Shown here: in pieces, positions 7,583-13,475 of the stretch
Layout of the letters: the number at the start of each line of letters is the position of its first letter
Position numbering within the stretch: position 1 is the first letter of the stretch
Source: an uncultured Ignavibacteria bacterium
Lineage (GTDB): Bacteria; Bacteroidota; Ignavibacteria; SZUA-365
DNA length: 13,816 bases
NCBI GenBank assembly: GCA_913060595.1
Contig: CAJXSA010000056.1
Location: 1 to 13,816, forward strand
Direction of reading: 5' to 3'
Translations under genes and position numbers: made by a program
The notes under the pieces: model-generated
What the model saw: only the letters and a program-made list of their open reading frames with translations
Told to the model about the DNA's origin: nothing
Databases searched by the model: none

Positions 7583-7793
7583 ACAGGGCTCAATCACCGT
7601 AGACGGTGTCATAACGGAAACGCTCCCGAACGCAATGTTCAAGGTGAAACTGGAGAACGGCCATGAGGTGCTTGCGCATGTCTCTGGCAAGATGCGCATG
7701 CATTTCATCCGCATCCTCCAGGGTGACAAGGTGACGGTGGAACTGTCACCGTACGATCTGACCAAGGGCAGAATTACTTATCGCTACAAATAG
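7575..7793 (+). CDS. infA: Translation initiation factor IF-1
   Basis: This 72-residue OB-fold factor has the exact length of E. coli IF-1 and aligns without gaps: MAKQGSITVDGVITETLPNA, then MFKVKLENGHEVLAHVSGKM, then RILQGDKVTVELSPYDLTKG. IF-1 binds the 30S A site during initiation together with IF-2 and IF-3. The ATG lies inside the last codons of map (eight-base overlap), so it probably depends on ribosomes that finish map. The neighbouring order map-infA-rpmJ is common in the Bacteroidetes/Chlorobi group. Confidence 0.98.
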   Translation: MAKQGSITVDGVITETLPNAMFKVKLENGHEVLAHVSGKMRMHFIRILQGDKVTVELSPYDLTKGRITYRYK

Positions 7794-7809
7794 ATATCGT
7801 GGAGAACCC

Positions 7810-7923
7810 ATGAAAGTCCGTGCGTCTGTGAAGAAAATTTGTGACAAGTGCAAGATTATCCGCCGCAAAGGTGTGGTGCGTGTCATCTGCACGAATCCGA
7901 AGCACAAGCAACGCCAAGGTTAA
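7810..7923 (+). CDS. rpmJ: 50S ribosomal protein L36, zinc-binding type
   Basis: This 37-residue gene translates as MKVRASVKKICDKCKIIRRK followed by GVVRVICTNPKHKQRQG, the standard L36 sequence. Cys11, Cys14, Cys27 and His32 form the zinc ribbon, so this is the zinc-containing paralogue. L36 binds 23S rRNA near the base of the L7/L12 stalk. A GGAGAA site lies just before the ATG. It starts 16 bases after infA and ends 46 bases before rpsM, the normal place. The small size is typical of the family. Confidence 0.97.
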   Translation: MKVRASVKKICDKCKIIRRKGVVRVICTNPKHKQRQG

Positions 7924-7969
7924 TGTCGAACACTATTAGAACTCATCACCGAGCTGCAAGGAGTAACAG

Positions 7970-8350
7970 TTGGCACGTATAGCAGGAGTCGATTTACCGA
8001 GAACGAAACACGCCGTCATCGCACTGACGTACATCTACGGCGTGGGACGTTCCACTGCCGGAAGCATTCTCGATCAGGCCGGCATCCCTCACGACAAGAA
8101 AATCGAGGCTCTCAGCGACGATGAGGTCAGCGCCATTCGCAATATCGTCCAGGGTATGAAGGTGGAAGGCGCCGTGCGCAGCGAAATGCAGATGAACATC
8201 AAGCGACTGATGGACATCGGCTGCTACCGCGGTCTTCGTCACCGCCGTGGACTTCCCGCGCGCGGTCAGCGCACCAAGACCAACGCGCGCACCCGCAAGG
8301 GCCGCAGGAAGACCGTCGCCGGCAAGAAGAAAGCCCCGGGCAAGAAATAG
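7970..8350 (+). CDS. rpsM: 30S ribosomal protein S13
   Basis: S13 lies in the 30S head, contacts L5 across the subunit interface and touches P-site tRNA with its basic tail. The 126-residue product begins MARIAGVDLPRTKHAVIALT from a TTG start; the AAGGAG at 7958-7963 is six bases upstream and supports that start. The helix-two-turn-helix region is followed by GCYRGLRHRRGLPARGQRTK and TNARTRKGRRKT, the family signature, and a Lys-rich tail. Length is normal. It begins the alpha-operon portion of the cluster. Confidence 0.97.
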   Translation: MARIAGVDLPRTKHAVIALTYIYGVGRSTAGSILDQAGIPHDKKIEALSDDEVSAIRNIVQGMKVEGAVRSEMQMNIKRLMDIGCYRGLRHRRGLPARGQRTKTNARTRKGRRKTVAGKKKAPGKK

Positions 8351-8386
8351 TCAGTAAGTTATCGTGAGCATATAGCAGGAGCAGCA

Positions 8387-8773
8387 GTGGCTAAATCCGT
8401 TAAGAAAACGAAAAAGAAAATCCAGGTCGACACGACGGGACGCGCCTATATCAAGGCCACGTTCAACAACGTGATCGTGACCCTCACCGACGTCTACGGC
8501 AATACGATCTCATGGTCCTCCGCCGGAAAGAACGGTTTCAAGGGCTCGCGCAAGAACACCCCGTACGCAGCACAGACCTCCGCAGAGGGCGCCGCGAAGG
8601 AAGCCTACGACCTGGGACTCCGCAAAGTTGAAGTGTATGTAAAGGGCCCTGGTTCGGGTCGTGAGGCAGCGATCCGTGCACTCCAGACGACTGGTCTCGA
8701 GATCATGGCAATCCGCGATGTCACGCCCATTCCGCACAACGGCTGCCGTCCCCCGAAACGTCGGCGCGTCTGA
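8387..8773 (+). CDS. rpsK: 30S ribosomal protein S11
   Basis: This 128-residue protein of the 30S platform helps shape the mRNA exit channel near the anti-Shine-Dalgarno region. It has a Lys-rich N-terminal tail, then KATFNNVIVTLTDVYGNTIS, KGPGSGREAAIRALQTTG and the canonical end PIPHNGCRPPKRRRV. The GTG start is supported by AGGAG at 8377-8381, five bases upstream. In the Bacteroidetes/Chlorobi group the next gene is normally rpsD; here the next gene is rpoA after an unusually long 112-base gap. Confidence 0.97.
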   Translation: MAKSVKKTKKKIQVDTTGRAYIKATFNNVIVTLTDVYGNTISWSSAGKNGFKGSRKNTPYAAQTSAEGAAKEAYDLGLRKVEVYVKGPGSGREAAIRALQTTGLEIMAIRDVTPIPHNGCRPPKRRRV

Positions 8774-8778
8774 CGGCA

Positions 8779-8791
8779 GCGCAGGTTGCGC
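8779..8791 (+). other. Small hairpin downstream of rpsK
   Basis: GCGCA at 8779-8783 and TGCGC at 8787-8791 form a perfect five-pair stem with a three-base loop, starting six bases after the rpsK stop codon. There is no T run, so it is not an intrinsic terminator. It could protect the rpsK mRNA end or be chance in GC-rich DNA. It is the first of three hairpins in the 112-base rpsK-rpoA spacer. Confidence 0.35.
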
Positions 8792-8802
8792 AGGAGAAAC
8801 CG

Positions 8803-8836
8803 GCGGGTGAACACCCGCACGCCGATCCCACGGCGT
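8803..8836 (+). promoter_or_regulatory. Tandem abutting hairpins in the rpsK-rpoA leader
   Basis: GCGGGT (8803-8808) pairs with ACCCGC (8813-8818) around loop GAAC, and the next base begins a second stem, ACGCCG (8819-8824) with CGGCGT (8831-8836) around loop ATCCCA. With no base between the two six-pair stems they could stack coaxially. CGGCG at 8801-8805 could also pair with CGCCG at 8820-8824, which gives a mutually exclusive fold. The element lies 49 bases before the rpoA ATG, in the only long gap of the ribosomal cluster. A role in r-protein feedback or in transcript processing is possible; this is inference. Confidence 0.4.
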
Positions 8837-8885
8837 AGGGCAACGACCAGAGTCAGAACCCTTTAACAGGAGAACAGAATACCAG

Positions 8886-9887
8886 ATGAGTACGACAATG
8901 ATTCAAATGCCCGACGGCATCGTCCTGGACGAGGCAACCTACACCGACACGTTTGGACGGTTCGTCATTCAGCCGCTTGAAAAGGGTTACGGAACTACGA
9001 TCGGGAACTCCTTTCGTCGAGTTCTCCTTTCCTCGCTGACCGGTCTGGCAATCACATCTGTCAAGATCGACAAAGTGATGCACGAGTTCTCCACCATACA
9101 CGGGGTCGTGGAGGATGTGTCGGAAATCATTCTCAATCTCAAGGAAGTGCGCTTCAAGTCGCTCAACCCCAAGGCGAGCACGATCACCATTCCGCTGAAG
9201 GGGCAGCACACCTTCACCGCCGCGGATATCCAGGCGGCCACTTCGGAATTCGAGGTTCTGAATCCGGAGAAGTACATCTGCACGCTGGGCCCTGAGGCCG
9301 AGTTTGATGTCGAACTGCGTGTGAACCGCGGCCGCGGATATGTCCCCGCTGATGAGAACAAGATGCCGGATCAGCCGATCGGTACGATCTCCATCGATGC
9401 GATCTTCACGCCGATCAAAAACGTCAAGGTCCTCGTGGAAAACACGCGCGTCGGCGGCAGCACCGATTACGACAAACTCACGCTCGAAATCAACACCGAC
9501 GGTTCGATTACGCCGGAAGACGCGATTTCCCAGTCGGCCAAGATTCTTCTTGACCATGTGCAGATGTTCATCAACTTCGACATGTCGAAGAAGGACGAAG
9601 AAGAAGCCACTCCTGAAGACGACGAAACCGCACGCGTACGCAAGATCCTGTTGACTTCCGTCGACGATCTCGAGCTTTCCGTGCGCTCCCATAACTGCCT
9701 GAAGGCAGCCAACATTAAAACTATTGCCGATCTTGTCCGCCGCGAAGAGGCGGAAATGCTGAAGTTCCGCAATTTTGGCCGTAAATCCCTTGCAGAACTC
9801 GGGGCCATTGTGGATGATTTCGGATTGCATTTCGGTATGAATGTCGAACAGTACATTTCTGACGGTTCTTCGCAGGAAGACGAGTAA
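8886..9887 (+). CDS. rpoA: DNA-directed RNA polymerase subunit alpha
   Basis: The alpha subunit dimerises to seed RNA polymerase assembly and contacts UP elements and activators. The 333-residue sequence has an N-terminal assembly domain (about 1-233; GYGTTIGNSFRRVLLSSLTG is the dimer signature), a short acidic linker (about 234-248, DEEEATPEDDE), and a C-terminal domain (about 255-320). In the C-terminal domain the DNA-contact residues of E. coli alpha are kept: DDLELSVRSHNCLKA contains the Arg265 and Asn268 equivalents, and FGRKSLAEL the Gly296, Lys298 and Ser299 equivalents. AGGAG at 8868-8872 is 13 bases from the ATG. A second in-frame ATG at 8898 and a third at 8907 are less well supported. 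Confidence 0.97.
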   Translation: MSTTMIQMPDGIVLDEATYTDTFGRFVIQPLEKGYGTTIGNSFRRVLLSSLTGLAITSVKIDKVMHEFSTIHGVVEDVSEIILNLKEVRFKSLNPKASTITIPLKGQHTFTAADIQAATSEFEVLNPEKYICTLGPEAEFDVELRVNRGRGYVPADENKMPDQPIGTISIDAIFTPIKNVKVLVENTRVGGSTDYDKLTLEINTDGSITPEDAISQSAKILLDHVQMFINFDMSKKDEEEATPEDDETARVRKILLTSVDDLELSVRSHNCLKAANIKTIADLVRREEAEMLKFRNFGRKSLAELGAIVDDFGLHFGMNVEQYISDGSSQEDE

Positions 9888-9907
9888 ACTGAGGAATAGA
9901 ACACACC

Positions 9908-10645
9908 ATGAGACACGCAAAAGTTGGAAAAAGACTCAGCAGGTCTGCCAGCCACCGCAAAGCCCTGCTCTCTGCGCTCTCCACGGCGCTTATCAAACAC
10001 AAACGCATCCGCACCACCACCGCGAAAGCGAAGGAGACACGTCGCATCATCGAGCCGCTGATCACGCGCGCACGCAACGCGTACCTGCGCGAGCAGAGCG
10101 GAGATCCGGTGGACGTGCATGCGCGTCGCGAGATCGCAAAGTTCATTCGTGACAAGGAAGCCCTCCAGCTTCTGTTCTCGGAAATCGCGGAGAAGGTCGG
10201 CACCCGTGCGGGCGGCTACACCCGTGTGCTGAAACTCGGGCACCGCATCGGTGACGGCGCGGAAATGGCCGTGATCGAACTGGTGGATTACAACGAGGCA
10301 CAGGACAGCAAGCAGCGCAAGGAACGTGCCGCACGTTCAAAGGCCGCCGCGCAGCGCCGCAAAGCCGCGGAAGAGCGCAAGAAAAAGGCCGAAGAAGAGG
10401 CCGCCGGTGGCGTGACCGAAAAGGTCGAAGAAGCAGCGGAGAATGCTGCCGATGCTGCTGCTGACGTGGTGGACGAGGTGAAGGACACGGTCGAGGAAGC
10501 GGCAGAGAAGGTCGCGGAGACCGCGGAAGAGGTCGTCGACAAGGTCGAAGAGACCGCCGAAAAAGCCGCCGATGCCGCTGCCGAGAAAGCAGAGGATGTC
10601 AAGGATGCGGTGACCGGCGACGATAAGGAAGAGAAGAAAGCCTGA
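9908..10645 (+). CDS. rplQ: 50S ribosomal protein L17 with a long repeat-bearing C-terminal extension
   Basis: Residues 1-130 are a normal L17: MRHAKVGKRLSRSASHRKAL at the start, HKRIRTTTAKAKE, EPLITRAR, and RAGGYTRVLKLGHRIGDGAE ending in MAVIELVDYNE. L17 lies beside the tunnel exit on the solvent side of the 50S. The protein goes on to 245 residues, almost twice the E. coli length of 127. The extension has a strongly basic part (about 135-161) and an alanine- and glutamate-rich part (170-235) made of six 11-residue repeats, predicted to be a long amphipathic helix, followed by a charged tail. Lysine- and alanine-rich L17 tails occur in Bacteroidetes relatives, but this one seems unusually long and regular. 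It ends the ribosomal block before a terminator. Confidence 0.96.
   Translation: MRHAKVGKRLSRSASHRKALLSALSTALIKHKRIRTTTAKAKETRRIIEPLITRARNAYLREQSGDPVDVHARREIAKFIRDKEALQLLFSEIAEKVGTRAGGYTRVLKLGHRIGDGAEMAVIELVDYNEAQDSKQRKERAARSKAAAQRRKAAEERKKKAEEEAAGGVTEKVEEAAENAADAAADVVDEVKDTVEEAAEKVAETAEEVVDKVEETAEKAADAAAEKAEDVKDAVTGDDKEEKKA
10415..10612 (+). repeat. Six tandem 11-residue repeats encoded in the L17 extension
   Basis: L17 residues 170-235 divide exactly into six units of eleven: TEKVEEAAENA, ADAAADVVDEV, KDTVEEAAEKV, AETAEEVVDKV, EETAEKAADAA and AEKAEDVKDAV. Positions 2 and 9 are acidic in every unit, positions 4, 7 and 11 are always Ala or Val, and position 5 is Glu in five of six. Eleven residues make about three helical turns, so Ala and Val line one face, as in hendecad coiled coils and LEA- or apolipoprotein-like helices. 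The DNA copies have diverged, so it is a protein-level repeat rather than a recent DNA expansion. Confidence 0.8.
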
Positions 10646-10691
10646 CCACGAAGTCATAGATCGATTTGCGCCGTGGTCTCGTGCCACGGCG
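10644..10691 (+). promoter_or_regulatory. Possible antiterminator/terminator switch at the rplQ-engB junction
   Basis: GACCACG at 10644-10650, which includes the last two bases of the rplQ stop codon, is the perfect complement of CGTGGTC at 10672-10678. That partner overlaps five bases of the left arm of the terminator stem (10669-10676), so the two helices exclude each other. The upstream helix would form first during transcription. A ribosome stopped at the rplQ stop codon would cover its 5' arm and favour the terminator. This is the geometry of a translation-sensitive attenuator, but a seven-pair match could also be chance. Confidence 0.4.
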
Positions 10692-10699
10692 TTTTTTTT
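10669..10699 (+). terminator. Intrinsic terminator after rplQ
   Basis: CGCCGTGG (10669-10676) and CCACGGCG (10684-10691) form a perfect eight-pair, GC-rich stem with loop TCTCGTG, followed at once by eight T residues (10692-10699). It lies 23 bases after the rplQ stop and is the only strong plus-strand terminator I found. It should end the ribosomal transcription unit. The engB start codon comes five bases after the T run, so expression of engB needs readthrough or a promoter I did not recognise. Confidence 0.9.
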
Positions 10700-10704
10700 G
10701 CACC

Positions 10705-11295
10705 ATGCATTTTCGCGCAACATTTGAAATAGGAGCGGCGTCGCCGCATCAGTTCCCTGAAGGGACACTCCCCGAAATCGCATTCGCGGGACGTTCCAAT
10801 GTCGGGAAATCGTCCCTGCTCAATGCACTGCTCGGGACGAAGCAGCTCGCGCGGGTGAGCACGACCCCGGGGAAGACGCAGGAGATCAATTTCTACCGGG
10901 TAGACGAGGACTTTCGCTTCGTCGATCTGCCGGGGTATGGCTATGCCAAGACCTCGAAGGCGCATCGCCGCAGCTGGGGGAAGCTGATCACGAACTACTT
11001 CGAAAGCGGGCGTCCGCTCGCGCTCGTCGTGCAGCTGTTCGATTCGCGTCTGCCGCTGCAGGAATCGGATGCGCGCGTTCTGCGCTGGTTTGTCGAGGAG
11101 GGATTCCCCGTGCAGGCCGTGCTCACAAAGGTTGATAAGCTCAAACAGGGGGAGAGGGTTCGGCAGGAACGCACGCTCACCGCGTCCCTGGAGGAGATCG
11201 GCTATCGCAATCGTATCATTATGCTTTCCAGCCTGAAGGGCATAGGGAGAAAAGAACTGTTACAATCCATCTTCCTTGCGGCAGGGAGCCGCTGA
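10705..11295 (+). CDS. engB: Ribosome biogenesis GTPase EngB (YsxC/YihA)
   Basis: This 196-residue TRAFAC-class GTPase assists late assembly of the 50S subunit and is essential in several bacteria. Motifs in order are G1 GRSNVGKSS (29-37), the G2 region STTPGKTQ (52-59) with EINFYRV, G3 DLPGYGYAK (74-82), G4 TKVDK (141-145) and G5 SSLKGIG (175-181). The ATG at 10705 gives an N-terminus that aligns with known EngB proteins. In-frame starts further upstream would fall inside the terminator hairpin. No Shine-Dalgarno sequence is present; the leader is TTTTTTTTGCACC. It is followed 22 bases later by a marC-family gene. Confidence 0.95.
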   Translation: MHFRATFEIGAASPHQFPEGTLPEIAFAGRSNVGKSSLLNALLGTKQLARVSTTPGKTQEINFYRVDEDFRFVDLPGYGYAKTSKAHRRSWGKLITNYFESGRPLALVVQLFDSRLPLQESDARVLRWFVEEGFPVQAVLTKVDKLKQGERVRQERTLTASLEEIGYRNRIIMLSSLKGIGRKELLQSIFLAAGSR

Positions 11296-11317
11296 TCACA
11301 CATATCGAAGCACCCCC

Positions 11318-11896
11318 ATGTTCGAAACATTCATCAAGACGTTCATCCCCCTGTTCGTCGCCATGGACACGCTGGGCCTCATCCCTCTGTTCCTCGCGCT
11401 GACGCAGGGCATCGAAGGCCGCGACCTGCGGAAGCTGATTTACAGCGCGGCCTCCACCGCATTTATCATCGCCATCATTTTTCTTTTCACCGGAACGGCG
11501 CTGTTCGAGTTCCTCGGCATCACCTCCCATGATTTCCGCATCGGCGGGGGCATCCTGCTGCTCGTGCTGGCCATACAGGATCTCGCGTCATCCAACGGGG
11601 AAAGCCGCCGCAGGCCCAAGTCCAGCGTCGGCGTGGTTCCCATCGGCATCCCCCTCATCATGGGACCGGCTGCGCTCACGACCATACTGATTCTCGTCGA
11701 TACGCAGGGACTCGAGATGACCATGGGCGCGCTCGTGGCCAATTTCGTCCTCGTGCTCATCCTTCTGCTGAATTCGAAGTGGATCATCCGCATCATGGGT
11801 GAAGCCGGGTCGCAGGCGTTCGCGAAAGTCGCGTCGCTGTTCATGGCCGGCATCGCCGTCATGATGATACGGTCGGGAATCGAAGGAGTTCTTTAG
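11318..11896 (+). CDS. MarC-family integral membrane protein
   Basis: This 192-residue protein belongs to the MarC (UPF0056) family of inner-membrane proteins, whose substrate is unknown; the early link of MarC to antibiotic resistance was not upheld. Six hydrophobic segments are visible at about 2-28, 44-66, 72-90, 104-127, 134-152 and 170-186. Family features include FIPLFVAMDTLGLIPLFLAL near the N-terminus, FRIGGGILLLVLAIQDL, and VPIGIPLIMGPAALTTIL. A TTG at 11276 would extend the frame but overlaps engB and lacks support. There is only a weak GAAG before the ATG. Co-transcription with engB is likely. It converges with crtI after 43 bases, with no clear terminator between. Confidence 0.9.
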   Translation: MFETFIKTFIPLFVAMDTLGLIPLFLALTQGIEGRDLRKLIYSAASTAFIIAIIFLFTGTALFEFLGITSHDFRIGGGILLLVLAIQDLASSNGESRRRPKSSVGVVPIGIPLIMGPAALTTILILVDTQGLEMTMGALVANFVLVLILLLNSKWIIRIMGEAGSQAFAKVASLFMAGIAVMMIRSGIEGVL

Positions 11897-11939
11897 CCGC
11901 TCTCGCGGGGCAGGTCGATCGCGTCCGGCAGCTTCCGCG

Positions 11940-13424
11940 TCAGGCCGAGCCGTTGGATGCGGGGCCGATAAGTGATTCCACGATTTTTGCCGAGGAAAGC
12001 ACTCCGGGGAGTCCGGCGCCGGGGTGCGTGCCCGCACCTGTGAAATACAGATTCTCCACATCCTCGCTGCGGTTGTGCGGTCGGAACCAGGCGCTTTGCG
12101 TGAGCACCGGTTCGATGGAAAATGCCGAGCCGAGATGGCTGTTGAGGCGCGATTCGAAATCGTCCGGTGTGAAGATGCGCTCCGTGGCGAGATGGTCGCG
12201 CAAGCCGGGGAGATAATGCTCCTCGAGGAAAGAGAACACTCGTTCCTTGAAGCGCGGGCCTTCCTGCGACCAGTCGATGCCGGATGCGTTGTGGGGGACA
12301 GGGATGAGCGCGTAGAAGGCATCGCCGCCTTCCGGGGCCATCGAAGGGTCGGTCGCGGTGGGACGATGCAGGTAGAGGGAGAAGTCCTCGGCGAGCGTCT
12401 TCCGTGTGAAAATATCCTCGAGAAGCTCGCGATACCGGTGACTGAGAATGATGTCGTGATGCGCGATGTCGGGGTATTGTTTCGTCGTTCCGAAGTAAAT
12501 GACGAACAGCGACATCGAATAGCGCATGCCCTTGACCTTGCGATCGCTGTATTTCTTTCTCTGCGCGCTGTCGATCATGTTCAGGTAGGTGTAGGCCACG
12601 TCTGCATTGCTGACCACCGCGTCGGCTTCGAGTTTGCTGCCGTCCTTCAGGGTCACGCCGGACGTGCGGCCATTGCGAACGTCGATGGAATCAACCTCGG
12701 CATTGAGCATCATGGTCCCGCCCTCTTCCTCGAACAGGCGCGTGAACGCCTTGATCACTTCCCCGGTGCCTCCCATCGCATAATGCACGCCCCATTCCTT
12801 CTCGAGATAGTGAATCATCGAGTAGATGGATGTGGTATGGAACGGATTGCCGCCGACGAGAAGCGGGTGAAAGGTGAAGACCATCCGCAGGCGCGGATCC
12901 TTGATGAAACGCGATACGAAAGAATATACGCTGCGGTGTGAGCCAAGTTTTACGAGGTCGGGCAGCACTTTGAGCATGCTGCCGATCGTGAGAAACGGCT
13001 TGTCGGCCAGTTCGACGAAGCCTTTTTCAAATATTGGCTTGGTCCGCTTCATGAACGCACGGTATCCCTCGACGTCATCCGGATTGAATTTCCGGATGTT
13101 TTCTTCGATGAATCCGGGATCGTTGTTGTATTCGAAATAGCTGCGGTCGTGAAAATAGATGCGGTAGAATGGATGCACCGGAACAATGCGGACGTAGTCT
13201 TCGCTGCTCTTTCCGAACAGTTCGAACAGTTCGTGGATGAGCCACGGCGCGGTGATCACGGTGGGACCGGCGTCGAAGCGGTAACCATCCTGCTCGAAAA
13301 CATAGGCGCGGCCTCCGGGTTTGTCGAGCTTTTCGACCACGGTCACTTCATGCCCCCCGGCGAGCAGGCGCAGGGCGGATCCCATGCCACCGAAACCGGA
13401 TCCTATTACGACGATGCGGCTCAT
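11940..13424 (-). CDS. crtI: Phytoene desaturase (CrtI-type carotenoid desaturase)
   Basis: This 494-residue FAD-dependent enzyme is expected to convert phytoene to lycopene in carotenoid synthesis at the membrane. The N-terminus has the dinucleotide-binding fold VVIGSGFGGMGSALRL with acidic Glu31 ending the second strand, then KPGGRAYVFEQDGYRFDAGP. The middle has FHPLLVGGNPFHTTSIYSMI (185-204) and YAMGGTGEVIKAF, and the C-terminus the FAD signature GAGTHPGAGLPGVLSSAK (463-480). These patterns fit bacterial CrtI better than CrtN, CrtD or CrtISO, but step number and substrate cannot be read from sequence. The start is ATG with GGAG about 12 bases upstream. No crtB or other carotenoid gene lies in the window. 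Confidence 0.92.
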   Translation of the reverse strand: MSRIVVIGSGFGGMGSALRLLAGGHEVTVVEKLDKPGGRAYVFEQDGYRFDAGPTVITAPWLIHELFELFGKSSEDYVRIVPVHPFYRIYFHDRSYFEYNNDPGFIEENIRKFNPDDVEGYRAFMKRTKPIFEKGFVELADKPFLTIGSMLKVLPDLVKLGSHRSVYSFVSRFIKDPRLRMVFTFHPLLVGGNPFHTTSIYSMIHYLEKEWGVHYAMGGTGEVIKAFTRLFEEEGGTMMLNAEVDSIDVRNGRTSGVTLKDGSKLEADAVVSNADVAYTYLNMIDSAQRKKYSDRKVKGMRYSMSLFVIYFGTTKQYPDIAHHDIILSHRYRELLEDIFTRKTLAEDFSLYLHRPTATDPSMAPEGGDAFYALIPVPHNASGIDWSQEGPRFKERVFSFLEEHYLPGLRDHLATERIFTPDDFESRLNSHLGSAFSIEPVLTQSAWFRPHNRSEDVENLYFTGAGTHPGAGLPGVLSSAKIVESLIGPASNGSA

Positions 13425-13457
13425 TTCTGTAAGCTCCGTTTTGTTCGCGTGCGTAGT

Positions 13458-13475
13458 GTCGCAGCGTTGTGCGAC
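13458..13475 (-). promoter_or_regulatory. Inverted repeat upstream of crtI, candidate operator
   Basis: GTCGCA (13458-13463) and TGCGAC (13470-13475) are perfect six-base inverted arms around a six-base spacer. The repeat is centred on the start point expected from the candidate promoter and overlaps its -10 hexamer by two bases, a common position for a repressor site. It could also form a hairpin at the very start of the crtI leader. The cognate regulator is unknown. Confidence 0.4.

Noticed and set aside
8773..8838. Open, alanine-rich reading frame after rpsK, shifted from it by one base, ending TAG at 8836-8838
   Set aside because: It could suggest a frameshifted S11 tail or an rpsD remnant, but S11 ends normally at PPKRRRV, the frame has no start codon and does not resemble S4. 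Short open frames are expected at this GC content.
8853..9920. Open frame of 355 codons on the minus strand opposite rpoA
   Set aside because: It covers rpoA almost exactly and the product is a reverse-frame mirror without known motifs.
10666..10704. Extension of engB to a TTG at 10666
   Set aside because: The added codons lie in the terminator hairpin and T run and encode residues not found in EngB proteins; the ATG at 10705 aligns with the family.
11276..11317. Extension of the marC-family gene to a TTG at 11276
   Set aside because: It would overlap the end of engB, add polar residues before the first membrane helix and lacks a ribosome site; the ATG at 11318 fits the family start.
11897..11908. 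CCGC-TCTC-GCGG hairpin after marC as a terminator
   Set aside because: The stem has only four pairs and no T run follows on either strand.
12024..12941. Open frame of 305 codons on the plus strand opposite crtI
   Set aside because: crtI on the other strand has FAD-binding signatures at both ends and a Shine-Dalgarno sequence; this frame has neither motif nor start context.
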